From Anastrepha obliqua (taxonomy: Eukaryota > Arthropoda > Insecta > Diptera > Tephritidae): 64,000 nucleotides of DNA. Under the pieces are notes generated by a model. It ran no database searches, was not told where the DNA came from, and saw nothing but the letters and a program-made list of their open reading frames with translations. Positions within the stretch are counted from its first letter, which is position 1; each line of letters begins with the position of its first letter. Location of the stretch: the NCBI RefSeq assembly GCF_027943255.1, contig NC_072897.1, positions 43,250,044 to 43,314,043 of the forward strand, written 5' to 3'. The translations under genes and the position numbers were made by a program. This document shows, piece by piece, positions 10,813-20,866 of this stretch.

Positions 10813-13126
10813 GTCTTGAGAAACTCAACGCTGCCCCAACCGAAAGTTTTGAGTCAGCCTGTCCAATTCGACCTCTCCCTAGCCGGACTCCCGTTCCTTG
10901 GTGGAATCGAGAGCTCCAGATGTTGAGGCGTGAGTCGAGAAAACTTCTAAACCGGGCCCTCAAGGCTAACCTTGCAGAGGACTGGGAGCGATACCGTGAT
11001 GTTCAGAAGAACTACAAGAGGCTTATTCGGGAATCGAAAAGAGCCTCATTTAGGGAATCCTGCAGTGGTGTTGAATGTATGAGTGACACGCCGAAATTCG
11101 TTAGGATATTGAAAAGGGACCCAACTGCAAAGCTGGGGTCACTTGGAAAATCTGATGGCTCCTTCACGGAGCGACAAAGTGAGGCACTAAGCTTGCTGAT
11201 GGAATCTCACTTTCCTGGTATACATATAAGCGTCAGCCGGCAACAGCCCTTATCGATAGAGGCGGTTGTCAGAGCTGCTACACCTTCTCGGCATGACTGG
11301 TACGTTGCTAGATCTGTGGTGAATGAAGCCGCCATTCGATTTGCCATCAAATCTTTTGGCGGCTACAAGTCGCCCAGACCAGATGGCATATATTTTGCCA
11401 TGCCGAAGGAAGGCGCAGAGTCCGTGGCAGCAGCCCTGAAGAAAATCTTCTCTGTAAGCCTGGCACTGGCTTACATACCACGCTCTTGGAGGATGGAGAG
11501 GGCCGATTTCATCCCAAAGGTTGGAAAAGACGACTACAGCAGCCCCAAAATCTTTAGACCCATCAGCATACCTCTTTCATGCTGAAAAGTCTCGAACGAC
11601 TGGTGGAACTGCGCATACGTCAGAAGTCACTGAAGGCTCAACCTCTGTCTCTATTTCAGCATGCCTATCAGAGTGGAAAATCCTGCGAGTCGGCACTGCA
11701 AAACCTTGTTGCTAGGGTACAGCTGGCCATCGACAGGAGGGACTACGCTATGGGCATCTTTTTAGATATAGAGGGAGCGTTTGATAATACTATTTTTGAC
11801 AGTATGTGTAACTCTGCTAGTAGGCACGGCGTAGGCAGGGTGCTAGCAAATTGGATTCGTTCGATGCTGCTGGTGTCATCTGGGGTTAATAGAGGCTGCC
11901 CCCAAGGCGGTGTGCTGTCTCCATTACTCTGGTGCATGGTAATCGATCCTCTACTCACCACCTTAAACGATTCGGGAGTCTACGCACAAGCATGTGCGGA
12001 CGATGTTGCTTGTTTGGTAACAGGCCCTTCGCTTATGAACATCTGCAGGAAAGTGCAAAAACTTTGGATCGGATTGACACTTGGTGCTGTGCGAATGGGC
12101 TATCGGCAAATCCCGCCAAGACTGGTATTGTCCTCTTTACCAGAAAGAGGAAGCTTGATGGACTCGTTCTGCCAAAGCTAAAAGGAGTCACAATCCAGCT
12201 CTCAAAGGAAATTAAATATCTTGGAGTAATCCTCGGTAGTAAACTCCTTTGGAAATCACACGTTGAAACAAAGGCATCCAAAGCACTGACAGCTTTCGGG
12301 TCTCTCTCCTAGCAAGGCCCTATGGATCTACACGGCTATGATAAGACCCATTATCACCTATGCATCAGTGACCTGGATGAGTAGACTCTCTCTAGTGGGA
12401 GTCAGGAGGACCTTATCGAGACTACAATGCACTGTGGCCATCTGTTGCACCTGAGCTTTTCCGACTACTTCAGGCCCGGCACTAGATGCTCTGATTGGTT
12501 TACCACCACTTGATGCTTTCATCCAAGGAGAGGCCTTGAAGGCCATCTGCAGACTGAAACACAATGGGAACTGGTACATCCGTTGTCCGGCATTGGAACA
12601 CAGAGAAGGCATGGACATCGATCCAACGATTCTCTCCATGCCCCTTGACTCCATGCCATCAAGAGTCGTACTTGAAAAGAGATACAGTGTAGTGCTACCA
12701 GAGGCTCAGTTGTGGGAAGACTCAGAAAATGAGCCCGGCAAACACTGTTTTCGCATTTTTACGGACGGCTCCAGGACCGAGCATGGCTCCGTCTCTGGGG
12801 TCTACGTGAAATCCAGCGGGACAAAACTGCACTTTACTCTTGGAATGCATGCATCTGTGTTTCAAGCGGAGGTGTATGCAGTTCAAGAAGCGATGAACTT
12901 TGTTGTGGAAAAACGATGGAGAGGCAGATCTATATGTGTCTGCAGCGACAGCCAAGCTGCGCTTATGGGCTTAGACAGCCCTCCAACCACATCAGGGGTA
13001 ATCAAGTCCTGTAAATCCGGGCTGCACTATGTCGGTAGACATAATAGCCTGATGCTAACATGGGTCCCGGGACACGTGGGTATCGCGGGTAACGAGACTT
13101 CTGACTCCTTAGATAAGATGGGCTCT
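10813..13126 (+). pseudogene. LINE ORF2 lacking the endonuclease, RT plus RNase H
   Basis: ORF2 begins inside the linker (about 10815, TPVPWWNRELQ), in a different frame directly after ORF1, so the APE endonuclease has been deleted. RT motifs visible are RPISI, then after a shift at about 11580 MLKSLERLVELRIRQ, FLDIEGAFDN (about 11760) and NRGCPQGGVLSPLLW. The catalytic box reads ACADD, with C in place of the aromatic residue. About 13 residues seem missing before NRGCPQ. RNase H residues are present: RIFTDGS, FQAEVYAVQEA, CSDSQAAL and WVPGHVGIAGNE. A TGA at about 12452 and three frame changes add to the damage. It ends abruptly at 13126. Confidence 0.82.
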
Positions 13127-14034
13127 GGGAAGACAATTCGGCCTCTGTTGATCAAAGATGGCCTCTTCTGCATGAGTGCTGCATTCAAGCGGTCCAGTTG
13201 TTGGCAGTACAGGTCCGAATTGAGCGTTTGGCCATTATGGAGCAGCTCATAGTGGATGATTCCCTGCCAATCCCACCAAACACACAGAAGAACCTTCCTG
13301 GCCGTCAATCCAGGCTTGGCCACCGTCTGGGCAGCATCACCGCTTATCGACCACGACCGTTTGCGCTTCACGTTGTCGTAAGTGACCCACTTTTCATCGC
13401 CAGTCACCATCCGCTTCAAAAACGGGTCGATTTTGTTGCGATTCAGAAGCGATTCGCATGCATCCATACGTGCAAAAATGTTTTTTTGCGTCAAGTCGTG
13501 TGGCACCCATACATCGAGCTTCTTTTTGAATCCAAGCTTCTTCAAATGGTTTATAACGGTTTGATGACTCATGATCAGCTCTTGGTCGATGCTACGGCGG
13601 CTACTATGCCGGTCTCTTTCGATCAATTCAGCGATTTTATCGCAATTTTCGACGACAGGCCTTCCGGACCGTGGCGCATCTTCGATCACCTCTGCACCAG
13701 AACGAAAACGTTGAAACCATCGTTGTGCGGTGGAAATGGAAACTGTATCGGGTCCATAAACTGCACAAATTTTATTGGCAGCATGAGATGCATTTTTGCC
13801 TTTATCGTAGTAGTACTGTAAAATATGCCGTATTTTCTCTTTATTTTGCTCCATGTTTGCGACGCTATAACTCACGAACGACTAAAAGCAAACAACAATT
13901 AATCAAACACCTGTTAGCACGTGAAAAGAGCTTTCCAAAAAGCTCTAGCGTGAACCGATGCGACGAATACAACTAGAACTACGCGCTTGCAAAGACAAGC
14001 TTGCGGAAATACCGCAAAACTTTTTTGACAACCT
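13127..14034 (-). pseudogene. 3'-truncated mariner
   Basis: Nearly identical, inverted, to the 5' two-thirds of the intact mariner at 37415-38694. The 5' end repeat GACAACCT lies at about 14027-14034 and the start ATG at 13854. The frame is open to about residue 249, ending RPSLINRGRIVF. The first catalytic aspartate (VTGDEKW) is present. The second and third aspartates and the 3' terminal repeat are missing where the sequence joins the LINE RNase H at 13126/13127. It is a recent copy with one broken end, so it cannot transpose by itself. Confidence 0.87.
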
Positions 14035-14343
14035 TTACAAAGTTATCGAATTTGAAAAATCGAAAAAACGAGCCTTTAGGACTTTCATATTAAGCAAATC
14101 TGAGATCGATCATTTATATTGCATTTTCTGAAGTTGAGGACAGAATTCAATAGCCCCCACAACTTTTTGTTTGAGTACATGCTATTGGTAGAAACCAAGC
14201 TAAAATCTTATCCCAAAAGTTTTTAGCCATTAGTTAACTCCAGAAGAAGAAAACAATGGTTCTCCAACCAGTTTTCAAAAAGTGTATAAAAATCATAACT
14301 ATATGCCAGTTTAAGTCTTATCCTCTTCAACTTTAGAAACTAC
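14035..14343. other. No recognisable feature
   Basis: Spacer between two mariner pieces. No coding or repeat signal that I can support. Confidence 0.35.
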
Positions 14344-14735
14344 GAGGTGCGTTCAAAAAGTATCGCGAATTTTGTGTTTTTTCAAAAACTATTTATTTAT
14401 TCATTAATATTTACTTTGACCCCTTCAAAGTAATCCCCATGAGATATTATGCACTTGGCCCAACGTTTTTCCCAATCTTCGAAGCACTTCAAGAAATCAT
14501 TTTTTTTATCTTGTTCAGCTTCTCCTTCGATGCAGTCTTTATCTCGTTAATCGTAGCGTAGCGTCGTCCTTTCATGGGCCTCTTCAGTTTCGGGAACAAG
14601 AAAAAGTCACAGGGGGCCAGATCTGGGGAATACGGTGGCCGTGGCATAATTAGTGTGTGGTTTTTGGCCAAAAAGTCGCGCACAAGCAACGATGTGTGAG
14701 CTGGGGCGTTATCGTTGAAGTCGCTTTACATTGCC
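14344..14735 (-). pseudogene. 3' fragment of a different mariner-family transposon
   Basis: The outer end at 14344 is GAGGTGCGTTCAAAAAGTAT, a mariner-like terminal repeat. Minus-strand frames encode DNAPAHTSLLVRDFLAK and then PPYSPDLAPCDFFLFPKLK, the second and third aspartate regions of a DD34D transposase, followed by the C-terminal helix. The 5' part is gone. It is of the CDFFLFPKLK type, like 19157-19560, and distinct from the SDYHLF type at 37415. Confidence 0.75.
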
Positions 14736-15055
14736 TTAGTGAGATGTCGCCTACAATATTGCTCGTTAATATGGAATCCATACTATGAAATCCATTCCAA
14801 AAAATAGAAAAATTACAAGAAATGTTCGTTGTGAATTAGATTTACTGGCCAAATGACGAATCTCATCTAATCTTACATCTCGCCTAATAGTCGTAGAAAT
14901 AACCGCTTGTTTGTTCATGCAACTTATTCAATGAATGAGACTATTATGCGGTGCATAGGTTTTAATTGTAATAGGCTTTAATGTCAATATTAAGATATTC
15001 AAACTTAATCTTTTTGTAAACTTTAATTAATTTTATTAATATTTTAATAATAATT
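14736..15055. other. No recognisable feature
   Basis: AT-rich spacer before the Helitron end. Nothing supported. Confidence 0.35.
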
Positions 15056-15363
15056 ATCTATATATATATAAAAATGAAATGATGTTCGTTTGTACGCATT
15101 TTTTTGGGCCGATACGAGGCCAATTTTATTCGTTCTTTTTTCATATTATAGGGATCCACTAGGGGAAGGTTTTTAGCAAAAAAAAATTTCTTTTAAATAT
15201 TTTCTTCATATAAAAAAAAGAAAAAATCAAAATATTGTACAAAACAAAACTTGCTCGACTCTTAGATTAAAGTAAGTTTCGAATCGACATTCATTTTATG
15301 TGTACAACTTTTTTTGAATTTTTCGTTATTGTATACAGAAATTTCAAATGATTCGAATGAAAA

Positions 15364-15789
15364 TTTTTTTTTTTTTTTTATTTCTTCCATAAAATATTAC
15401 ACCTGTCGTTAGACAATAAGTAATTTGATTTACAAAAAGATGGAATGAGAGTGATATTGAAGGGCCAATGCCACCAAGCTCATTTAGAAGAAATATATAC
15501 ATATTATTTAAAAACAAGTGGTTAACAAACAATGACATATACGATTAGTTGACAATTGATTACAAGGATTTTGCAAGATCTGTTGGTGTTTGACGGTTAA
15601 GCCGACTTTGGGTAGATTTTTCTTTATTTGGTAGTCTTCTCATCATAGGATTTTTATGCGTTAATAGTCTATTTATGTGTCTTCTGCTAGCGCTTTGTAT
15701 TGTTTCATCAATAGTATCGATGTCAAGGTCGCGATGAATATCTGCGTTATGTATGTACCAAGGTGCATTAGTTAAGGTCCTAAGTATTT
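15364..15789 (-). mobile_element. 5'-truncated Jockey-type LINE inside the Helitron
   Basis: Read on the minus strand it encodes the end of a Jockey-type ORF2: LGPLTNAPWYIHNADIHRDL, SRRHINRLLTHKNPMMRRL, a stop, then a 3' UTR and a poly-A tail (poly-T at 15364-15379). ATGAAAA flanks both sides (15357-15363 and 15790-15796), a plausible 7-bp target duplication. Removing the insert joins the two halves of the sequence that leads into the ORF at 15797. Confidence 0.75.
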
Positions 15790-15796
15790 ATGAAAA

Positions 15797-16235
15797 TAAT
15801 GTTTCAATTCAATTGAGCAATGCTTTCTTTGACCAATTCTATATGGAAATGAATGCGTATGCAAACGATGTTTTCGGCTATGAACAAATGTTGGAATCGA
15901 ATGAAAAAGGAAAGAAACGCGAAATGATAAAAAAAATTCTTGGAAAATTTAAAATGAATGGTGCTTCATTGGAAAAATTCAAAGGTAATAAGAACATACA
16001 GAAGATAAAGTTAGAATTCGAATTTTTAGATTTATTTTGTTTATTTCTCATTTTTTCAGAAGTACACCACACAACAACTCATTCCAACTCTGATTTTGAA
16101 ATCCTGTTGGAATTGGTGATCGATAATTTTGTCACTATAATGGTCAATGGAAATTTGCGTGTATCAGACCCTGCATATTATTTACCATATCAACTTTCTA
16201 TGGAACATATGGACCAAATGAACACAAAAAAATAA
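15797..16235 (+). CDS. Unrecognised ORF with a probable 75-bp intron
   Basis: An open frame ends with TAA at 16233-16235 and extends upstream through the Jockey junction (reading ...SNDSNENNVSIQLSNAFFDQ). I do not recognise the protein. It is acidic and lysine-rich, with the C-terminal segment FEILLELVIDNFVTIMVNG and then SDPAYYLPYQLSMEHM. A candidate intron at 15985-16059 has AAAG/GTAATA as donor and a pyrimidine-rich TTTTTTCAG as acceptor. It is 75 nt long, a typical fly intron size, and the exon frames join (K-F-K/E-V-H-H). Because 75 is a multiple of three with no stop, the frame is open either way. No transposase or Helitron motif is visible, so it may be a captured host gene fragment. 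Confidence 0.35.
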
Positions 16236-16489
16236 TTTAGTTTTGCTTTGATTTTTTGCAACATTTTGGTTTTCAGTTAATACAACAAAAACAATACTGT
16301 TTTTTCGTGAACACAAAATTCTAAATTTATTACGTTGTTTGTTTAGAATTTTTTTAGAAAAAAAGTAAATTTTTTGGTTTTAAGGAAATTTGTTTATTGT
16401 TGCTATTTGTGAAAGCGTAGATATTTGTAAGTATTTGACTATAATCCTAAAAGTTAATGGAATACCACTATGACACATAGAAAACATTT

Positions 16490-17060
16490 TTTCAAAGGGT
16501 GTTTTTCGAAAATTATAAAAAAAATTGTTTTCAAAAATTTTGAAGAAATAAAGTAAAATAAAAAAATTTCGAAAGCATGAAATTTTTCCAAAACCAAATT
16601 TTCCTCAAAAAGATAAAAGAAATTTCTTCGAAGAGGTGTTTTTCTAAAATTACAAAAAAAAAAATTTCAAAAATTTTAAACAAATAAAATAAAATAAAAC
16701 TTTTTCAAGGGTATGAAATTTTTTCAAAACAAAATTTTCTGAAAACCAAACAAAATTAAAAAAAAAAATGGTGTTTTCAAAGCATTTCATATTCCACTAT
16801 TAATAGAGAATACATTTTTTCGAGGGGGTGTTTTTCAAAGCGGAAAAAAATCTTTTTTAACAAATCAATTTAAACTTTTACAAAAGTATGAAATTTTTTC
16901 AAGAACAAAATTTTCTCAAAAACGTTAAATTAAAAAAAAATAGTTTTTTCAAAATATTTAATTTTCAGCAATTAACTGAGAAGAAATTTGTTAGAGCGAA
17001 GTGTTTTTCAAAACTTCAAAAAACACGTTTTAACCAAACAAAAATAAAACTTTTTTCAAA
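16490..17060. repeat. Degenerate A/T-rich tandem repeat in the Helitron
   Basis: Four diverged repeats, each opening with GGTGTTTTTC-like sequence (about 16498, 16636, 16824 and 16998). Three of them contain a TATGAAATTTTTTCAA-like block (about 16576, 16713 and 16886). Spacing is 140-190 bp. The copies differ by many substitutions and indels. Confidence 0.6.
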
Positions 17061-17067
17061 AACAACA

Positions 17068-17826
17068 GGAATGATAACATTGCCTAACAATTTCTGCACT
17101 TTTGCACAGTCTAAAGAGGCATTGATACAGAGTGTATTTCCAAACATAGTTCAACATTACAAAAACCATGATTGACTCAGCGAAAGAGCAATTTTAGCTG
17201 GGAAAAATAAGGACGTCAATGATATAAATTCAGCTATTTTAGATCAAATACCTGGTGACATAGTTGCGTATAAGTCAATGGACACTATTACTGATCAAGA
17301 TGAGGTCGTAAATTATCCAACTGAATTCTTAAACTCACTCGATTTGCCAGGCTTACCACCTCATAATTTACGATTAAAAATTGGAGCACCGATTATTATG
17401 CTGCGCAATAGTAATGTGCCCCGACTTTGCAACGGTACCAGACTCGCTGTGAAGAAGCTAATGGGTAACGTTATCGAAGCAACAATTTTGAAAGGGAAGT
17501 ACAAAGGAGAAGACATTTTGATACCCTGAATTCCACTGATTCCGGCGGATTTACCATTCGATTTCAAACGTTTGCAGTTCCCTATTCGCCTTGCCTTCGC
17601 TATGAGAATTAATAAGGCGCAAGGACAGTCTCTACAAATGTGCGGTATTAATTTAGAATACCCAATTTTTTCTCATGGACAATTGTATGTGGCTTGCTCA
17701 CGAGTTGGCAAACCATCGTCATTATTCACGCGAAAGATGAAAAAACCAAAAACGTTGTCTACCAAAAAGTGTTACAATAAAGTTCGAATGAAATTGTATC
17801 AAAGAATTTGTTCTGTTTCGTATTAA
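17068..17826 (+). pseudogene. C-terminus of Helitron Pif1-like helicase
   Basis: The frame encodes the end of the Helitron replicase-helicase. [50 protein letters not shown] and [16 protein letters not shown] correspond to the late helicase motifs of the Pif1 family. Two in-frame stops (after YKNHD at about 17172, and within LIP-IPLIP at 17527-17529, probably from a CGA codon) break it. The N-terminal Rep nuclease and early helicase motifs are absent. It stops 63 bp before the Helitron 3' terminus, as expected for its position. Confidence 0.82.
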
Positions 17827-17889
17827 TTTTATTCTCTTTCAGCAAATCATTGAATTTATCGTCTAGCGAAGCGGGCGAGGGTACGCTAG

Positions 17890-18225
17890 TTATTTATAAA
17901 TAAGACATCTCTCTGTAGATTGAAATATATAAAAAAAGTGACAAAAAATAGTTGACATTTTCTAACGGTTTTATTTTTGATTTGGGCAAAGTTTGTCTTA
18001 TGTACGTTGAAATTATACTCAAATAATCATATATACACCAAACACATCGCGCAGAAATCATTTAATGCTCGTTCCGATACATAAAGGTACATGTTGTCAC
18101 ATACTTGTTATATAGAAGTTTCTATCATTGCTATTCGGTGATATTTTTTCATATTGAGAATTAACACCTCAGCATAGAGAGTCAGAGACATAAATGCTCA
18201 CCGGAGTGCCGGTTGATAAAAAAAC
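17890..18225. other. No recognisable feature
   Basis: AT-rich flank of the Helitron. No gene or repeat supported. Confidence 0.35.
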
Positions 18226-18690
18226 AAACCAATTCTAAAGCTAAAAATCAAAGGAAATGTAAACCACGTGTACCATTCAATTGGTCGTGAAGGCCTATGA
18301 AAATAATGGCATACAAGTATTTCGAATGGCAAAAGGTAAAGGTTGAACAAAAATTATTGAATGAACTTGGCGTGAGAGAAATCGAACGAATGGTGACAAC
18401 TGACCTAAAAATCGGACCATTTAAAGATTTTAGCAATCATTGAAGATATTTTAAGTCAAATTGTTAACCCACAAACCAAAGAAAATACCTAAAATCAAAG
18501 CTGATACGGTAAATTCATTGAAGTATGAAAAAGCTACGTGGATAACTTTTGGAAAGATCACATTTTTGGATGAGAGTAAATACAATATATTACATTTCAT
18601 GTCATACATGTCAGATGTGAGAATATTTCCAAGGAGAAAAGCGAATACTGCGCTGAGGAATTCTTGCATTTGTAGAAAGTACAATGGATA
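18226..18690 (+). pseudogene. Tc1-like transposase fragment
   Basis: Broken plus-strand frames. The best segment (about 18535-18690) reads TWITFGKITFLDESKYNI and then FPRRKANTAL, resembling the first catalytic aspartate region of Tc1-like transposases (S-D-E-S-K-F-N-I, then W-R-K-x-N-x-A-L). The upstream portion is too degraded to align by eye. No terminal repeats found. Confidence 0.5.
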
Positions 18691-18712
18691 GATTTGAATA
18701 TTTATCTATTGG

Positions 18713-19150
18713 GTTAGGAAATAAGTTCACATTGTTTTTATATTTTCTTTTATTTTACAACGATTTGTTTGCAGTTTGGCAAATCGTAAGTATTCATTCG
18801 ATATAACACTTCCTGCTCTACAAAACAATACTAATTGTATTTTTGAGTTATTTAACTTTTTATTAGTTTTGAGGCTTAGAAGTGGAATACCCAGAAGCAA
18901 AACATTTTTGACCCCTGCTTTTCTTTGCAGAAAGCGTTGTAGGCGAGTCCACAGCACGGAAATGGTTTGCAATGTTCAAAATTTGCGAATTCGATGAAGA
19001 ACGTGACAAATCACTTTTGAAGGAGAACCAATAATGAATTGGCGGAAGAAATGAACTGCGATCATAAAACGATTCTCAATCCCCTTCATTCAATGGAATT
19101 TAACGAAAACTTGGGAGCCTGGGTGCTTCACGAGCTCAACGAAAAAAATA
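18713..19150 (+). pseudogene. N-terminal mariner fragment
   Basis: Starts with TTAGGAAATAAGTTCACATTG, a mariner-like terminal sequence. Downstream frames give ESTARKWFAMFK (the helix-turn-helix region), then LGAWVLHELNEKNK (the WVPHEL motif) with stops and shifts between. It ends near 19150 next to an oppositely oriented mariner fragment. Confidence 0.55.
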
Positions 19151-19156
19151 AATACA

Positions 19157-19560
19157 TTCTGTCAAAAAAGTACCGGGAATCATCAAAATTTATTTTGTCA
19201 TCTTCAAAATAGACTCCATTCGAAGCAACGATTAATTAAGTCATCAAAGCTCCTTTTAAACGCGTTTGAAGAGATCTTCTTCAGCTCCTTCAGCGAATTC
19301 TTCTTAATGGCCTCTATCGACTCAAAGCGGTGTCCGCGGAATGGCAATTTAAGTTTTGGGAAAAGGAAAAAGTCACAGGGGGCTAAATCCGGTGAATATG
19401 TTGGTTGTTCGATGATATTTGCTAAGTTTTTGCTCAAAAAAGTGTTCACAATATGAGCCTTGTGAGACGGTGCGTTATCAAGGTGCAAGACCCCTGAGTT
19501 TTCTTTCCACAAATTGAGCCGTTTCCTTCGCACAAGTCATTAAGACAATGGCACCAAACC
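19157..19560 (-). pseudogene. C-terminal mariner fragment, opposite strand
   Basis: A minus-strand frame (19533-19204) encodes LHLDNAPSHKAHIVNTFL, then PTYSPDLAPCDFFLFPKLKLPFRGHRF. These are the second and third aspartates of a DD34D transposase and the C-terminal helix. The plus-strand start ATTCTGTCAAAAAAGTACC resembles the 3' terminal repeat. With 18713-19150 it forms a head-to-head pair of partial mariners. Confidence 0.75.
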
Positions 19561-19797
19561 GTTCTGAGCTTATACGAAAGTTAGAAAATGTCCAATTACG
19601 AACTGGGAGCAATTGAAATGGACATTATTAGTAAAGTTTTTGATAAAAATTTTTGTGCAATGTTTTGATGTAAAATATTGAAATTAATATTTTCTTTAAA
19701 ATTTTGTTGAAAAGATTAATACTTGTACATATCTATATTTTGGCCTCCTGAGCACGAAAACGAAGTCCACTTTCACTGTCCAACACACTTTTCCGGA

Positions 19798-20281
19798 TAA
19801 TGCGAAAAACTAGCGTTACTATATAGCCATCACAGCCACGGTTAGCAAATGGGTAACTACCACCCACAAGCGAGCTTGGCAGGCTGAGAGAGGCTGCAAA
19901 TGGACAACACTGATGTTACCTGTCATGTCCGATCAACTGTCGCAAACCCTTCTGTCATTAAGCGGAGGGGAGTGCAGACGGCTGGTTGGACTGATGACGG
20001 ACCACTTTCTGTGGGCAAAGCACATGAAAAGGTTAGGCATCTCAGACAGTGTACTCTGCCCAGCTTGTGAAGAGGAGGATGAGACGGCGGACCACTTCCT
20101 GTGTGTCTGCCCCGCCTTCGCTCGAATCAGGTTTGAGGTCTTTGGCACTGATGTGTTAAGAAGCGACCATCTTGGCTCCTTGGCACCACAAGATCTACTC
20201 CAAGTGTAGTACAATGGACTCAATTAATGTCTGAGTGCCGCTCTTGCTAGTTGTCCCGACAAAAACAAAGAACAAAACAAA
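19798..20281 (+). pseudogene. C-terminus and 3' UTR of the plus-strand LOA-type LINE
   Basis: The frame reads WVTTTHKRAWQAERGCK, then CRRLVGLMTDHFLWAKHM, then the zinc-knuckle-like CPACEEEDETADHFLCVC, ending at LLQV. Such a segment follows RNase H in LOA/R1-type ORF2, exactly the part missing after 13126. The 3' UTR ends in an A-rich tail (AAAACAAAGAACAAAACAAAAAG) and then the interrupted minus-strand LINE resumes. It is most simply the end of the copy that begins at 9405. Confidence 0.7.
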
Positions 20282-20866
20282 AAGACTCTATCCTATTTAA
20301 AATAGCATCTTTCGTCACGTTGTTAAAGGCCCCTGATATATCTAGAAATACTCGAAGAGCATACTCCTTATATTCTAACGCCTTTTCTATGTTTAGTACA
20401 AGTGAGTGAAGTGCAGTTGTGTCTCTAATGTATGCATCGAGAATCTTCTCTAACGTTTTCAGGAGAAATGAGGTCAGACTAATGGGCCTGTGTATTCCTT
20501 CCAGTAGAGAGGGTGGATTTTTCCAGCTTTTGGAATAAACACAACTCTCGCTACTCTCAACAGTACAGGAACGTAGCTGAACCTCAATCATCCCCTGAAT
20601 ATAGTTCTTAACCATGGTACCACAAGATGGCTTACCTTTTGGAGCATGGCTGGGAAGGTTCCATCCAGTCCTGGCGTTTTTATAGATCGAAACTTTGTCT
20701 AGCCCATTCCATTTTGTTGGTCGTAATTTTGTTCGTCGGGATGTCGTGCACAATATCTCTTCTACCTTCGAGATCTGAAATGTCCGTCCACCCTGGAAAC
20801 TGTGTCTAGGTCTTCTAGAGAGTCCAGCCCACTCATCGTTTATTTTTCGTATTGTAGTTGCATTAG
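20282..20866 (-). pseudogene. Minus-strand LOA-type LINE, middle third (RT)
   Basis: The minus-strand frame reads TTIRKINDEWAGLSRRPRH (linker), then PISLTSFLLKTLEKILDAYIRDT, ALHSLVLNIEKALEYKEYALRVFLDISGAFNNVTKDAILN. It holds the RT fingers and motif A aspartate (FLDISGAF). About 25 residues after YIRDT appear deleted. It joins in frame to 9404 on one side (AILN-[R]-IRQLHTALNVPP) and to 24090 on the other (SKNPSN-ATTIRK). Confidence 0.82.

Larger units (their letters stand above)
9405..13126 (+). mobile_element. Plus-strand R1/LOA-type LINE, 5' and central parts
   Basis: The sequence is GC-richer than its surroundings. Its order is a 5' leader, ORF1, a shortened ORF2 with reverse transcriptase, and RNase H. 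It starts where the minus-strand LINE stops at about 9404, and the homologous frame resumes at 20282, so it is an insertion into that element. It is cut at 13126 by a truncated mariner. A matching C-terminal and 3' portion occurs at 19798-20281. Confidence 0.83.
15056..17889 (+). mobile_element. Helitron (degenerate, internally rearranged)
   Basis: The left end TCTATATATATATAAAAATG is followed by GAAATGATGTTCGTTTGT and GGGCCGATACGAGGCCAA, a 5' terminus I recognise from insect Helitrons. The right end is AGCGAAGCGGGCGAGGGTACGCTAG, with the GC-rich hairpin (AGCG...CGCT) and terminal CTAG at 17886-17889. The insertion lies between A and T. Inside are a Jockey-type LINE fragment, an ORF of unknown origin with a possible intron, a degenerate tandem repeat and the C-terminus of the Helitron helicase. 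The Rep domain is missing. Confidence 0.78.
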
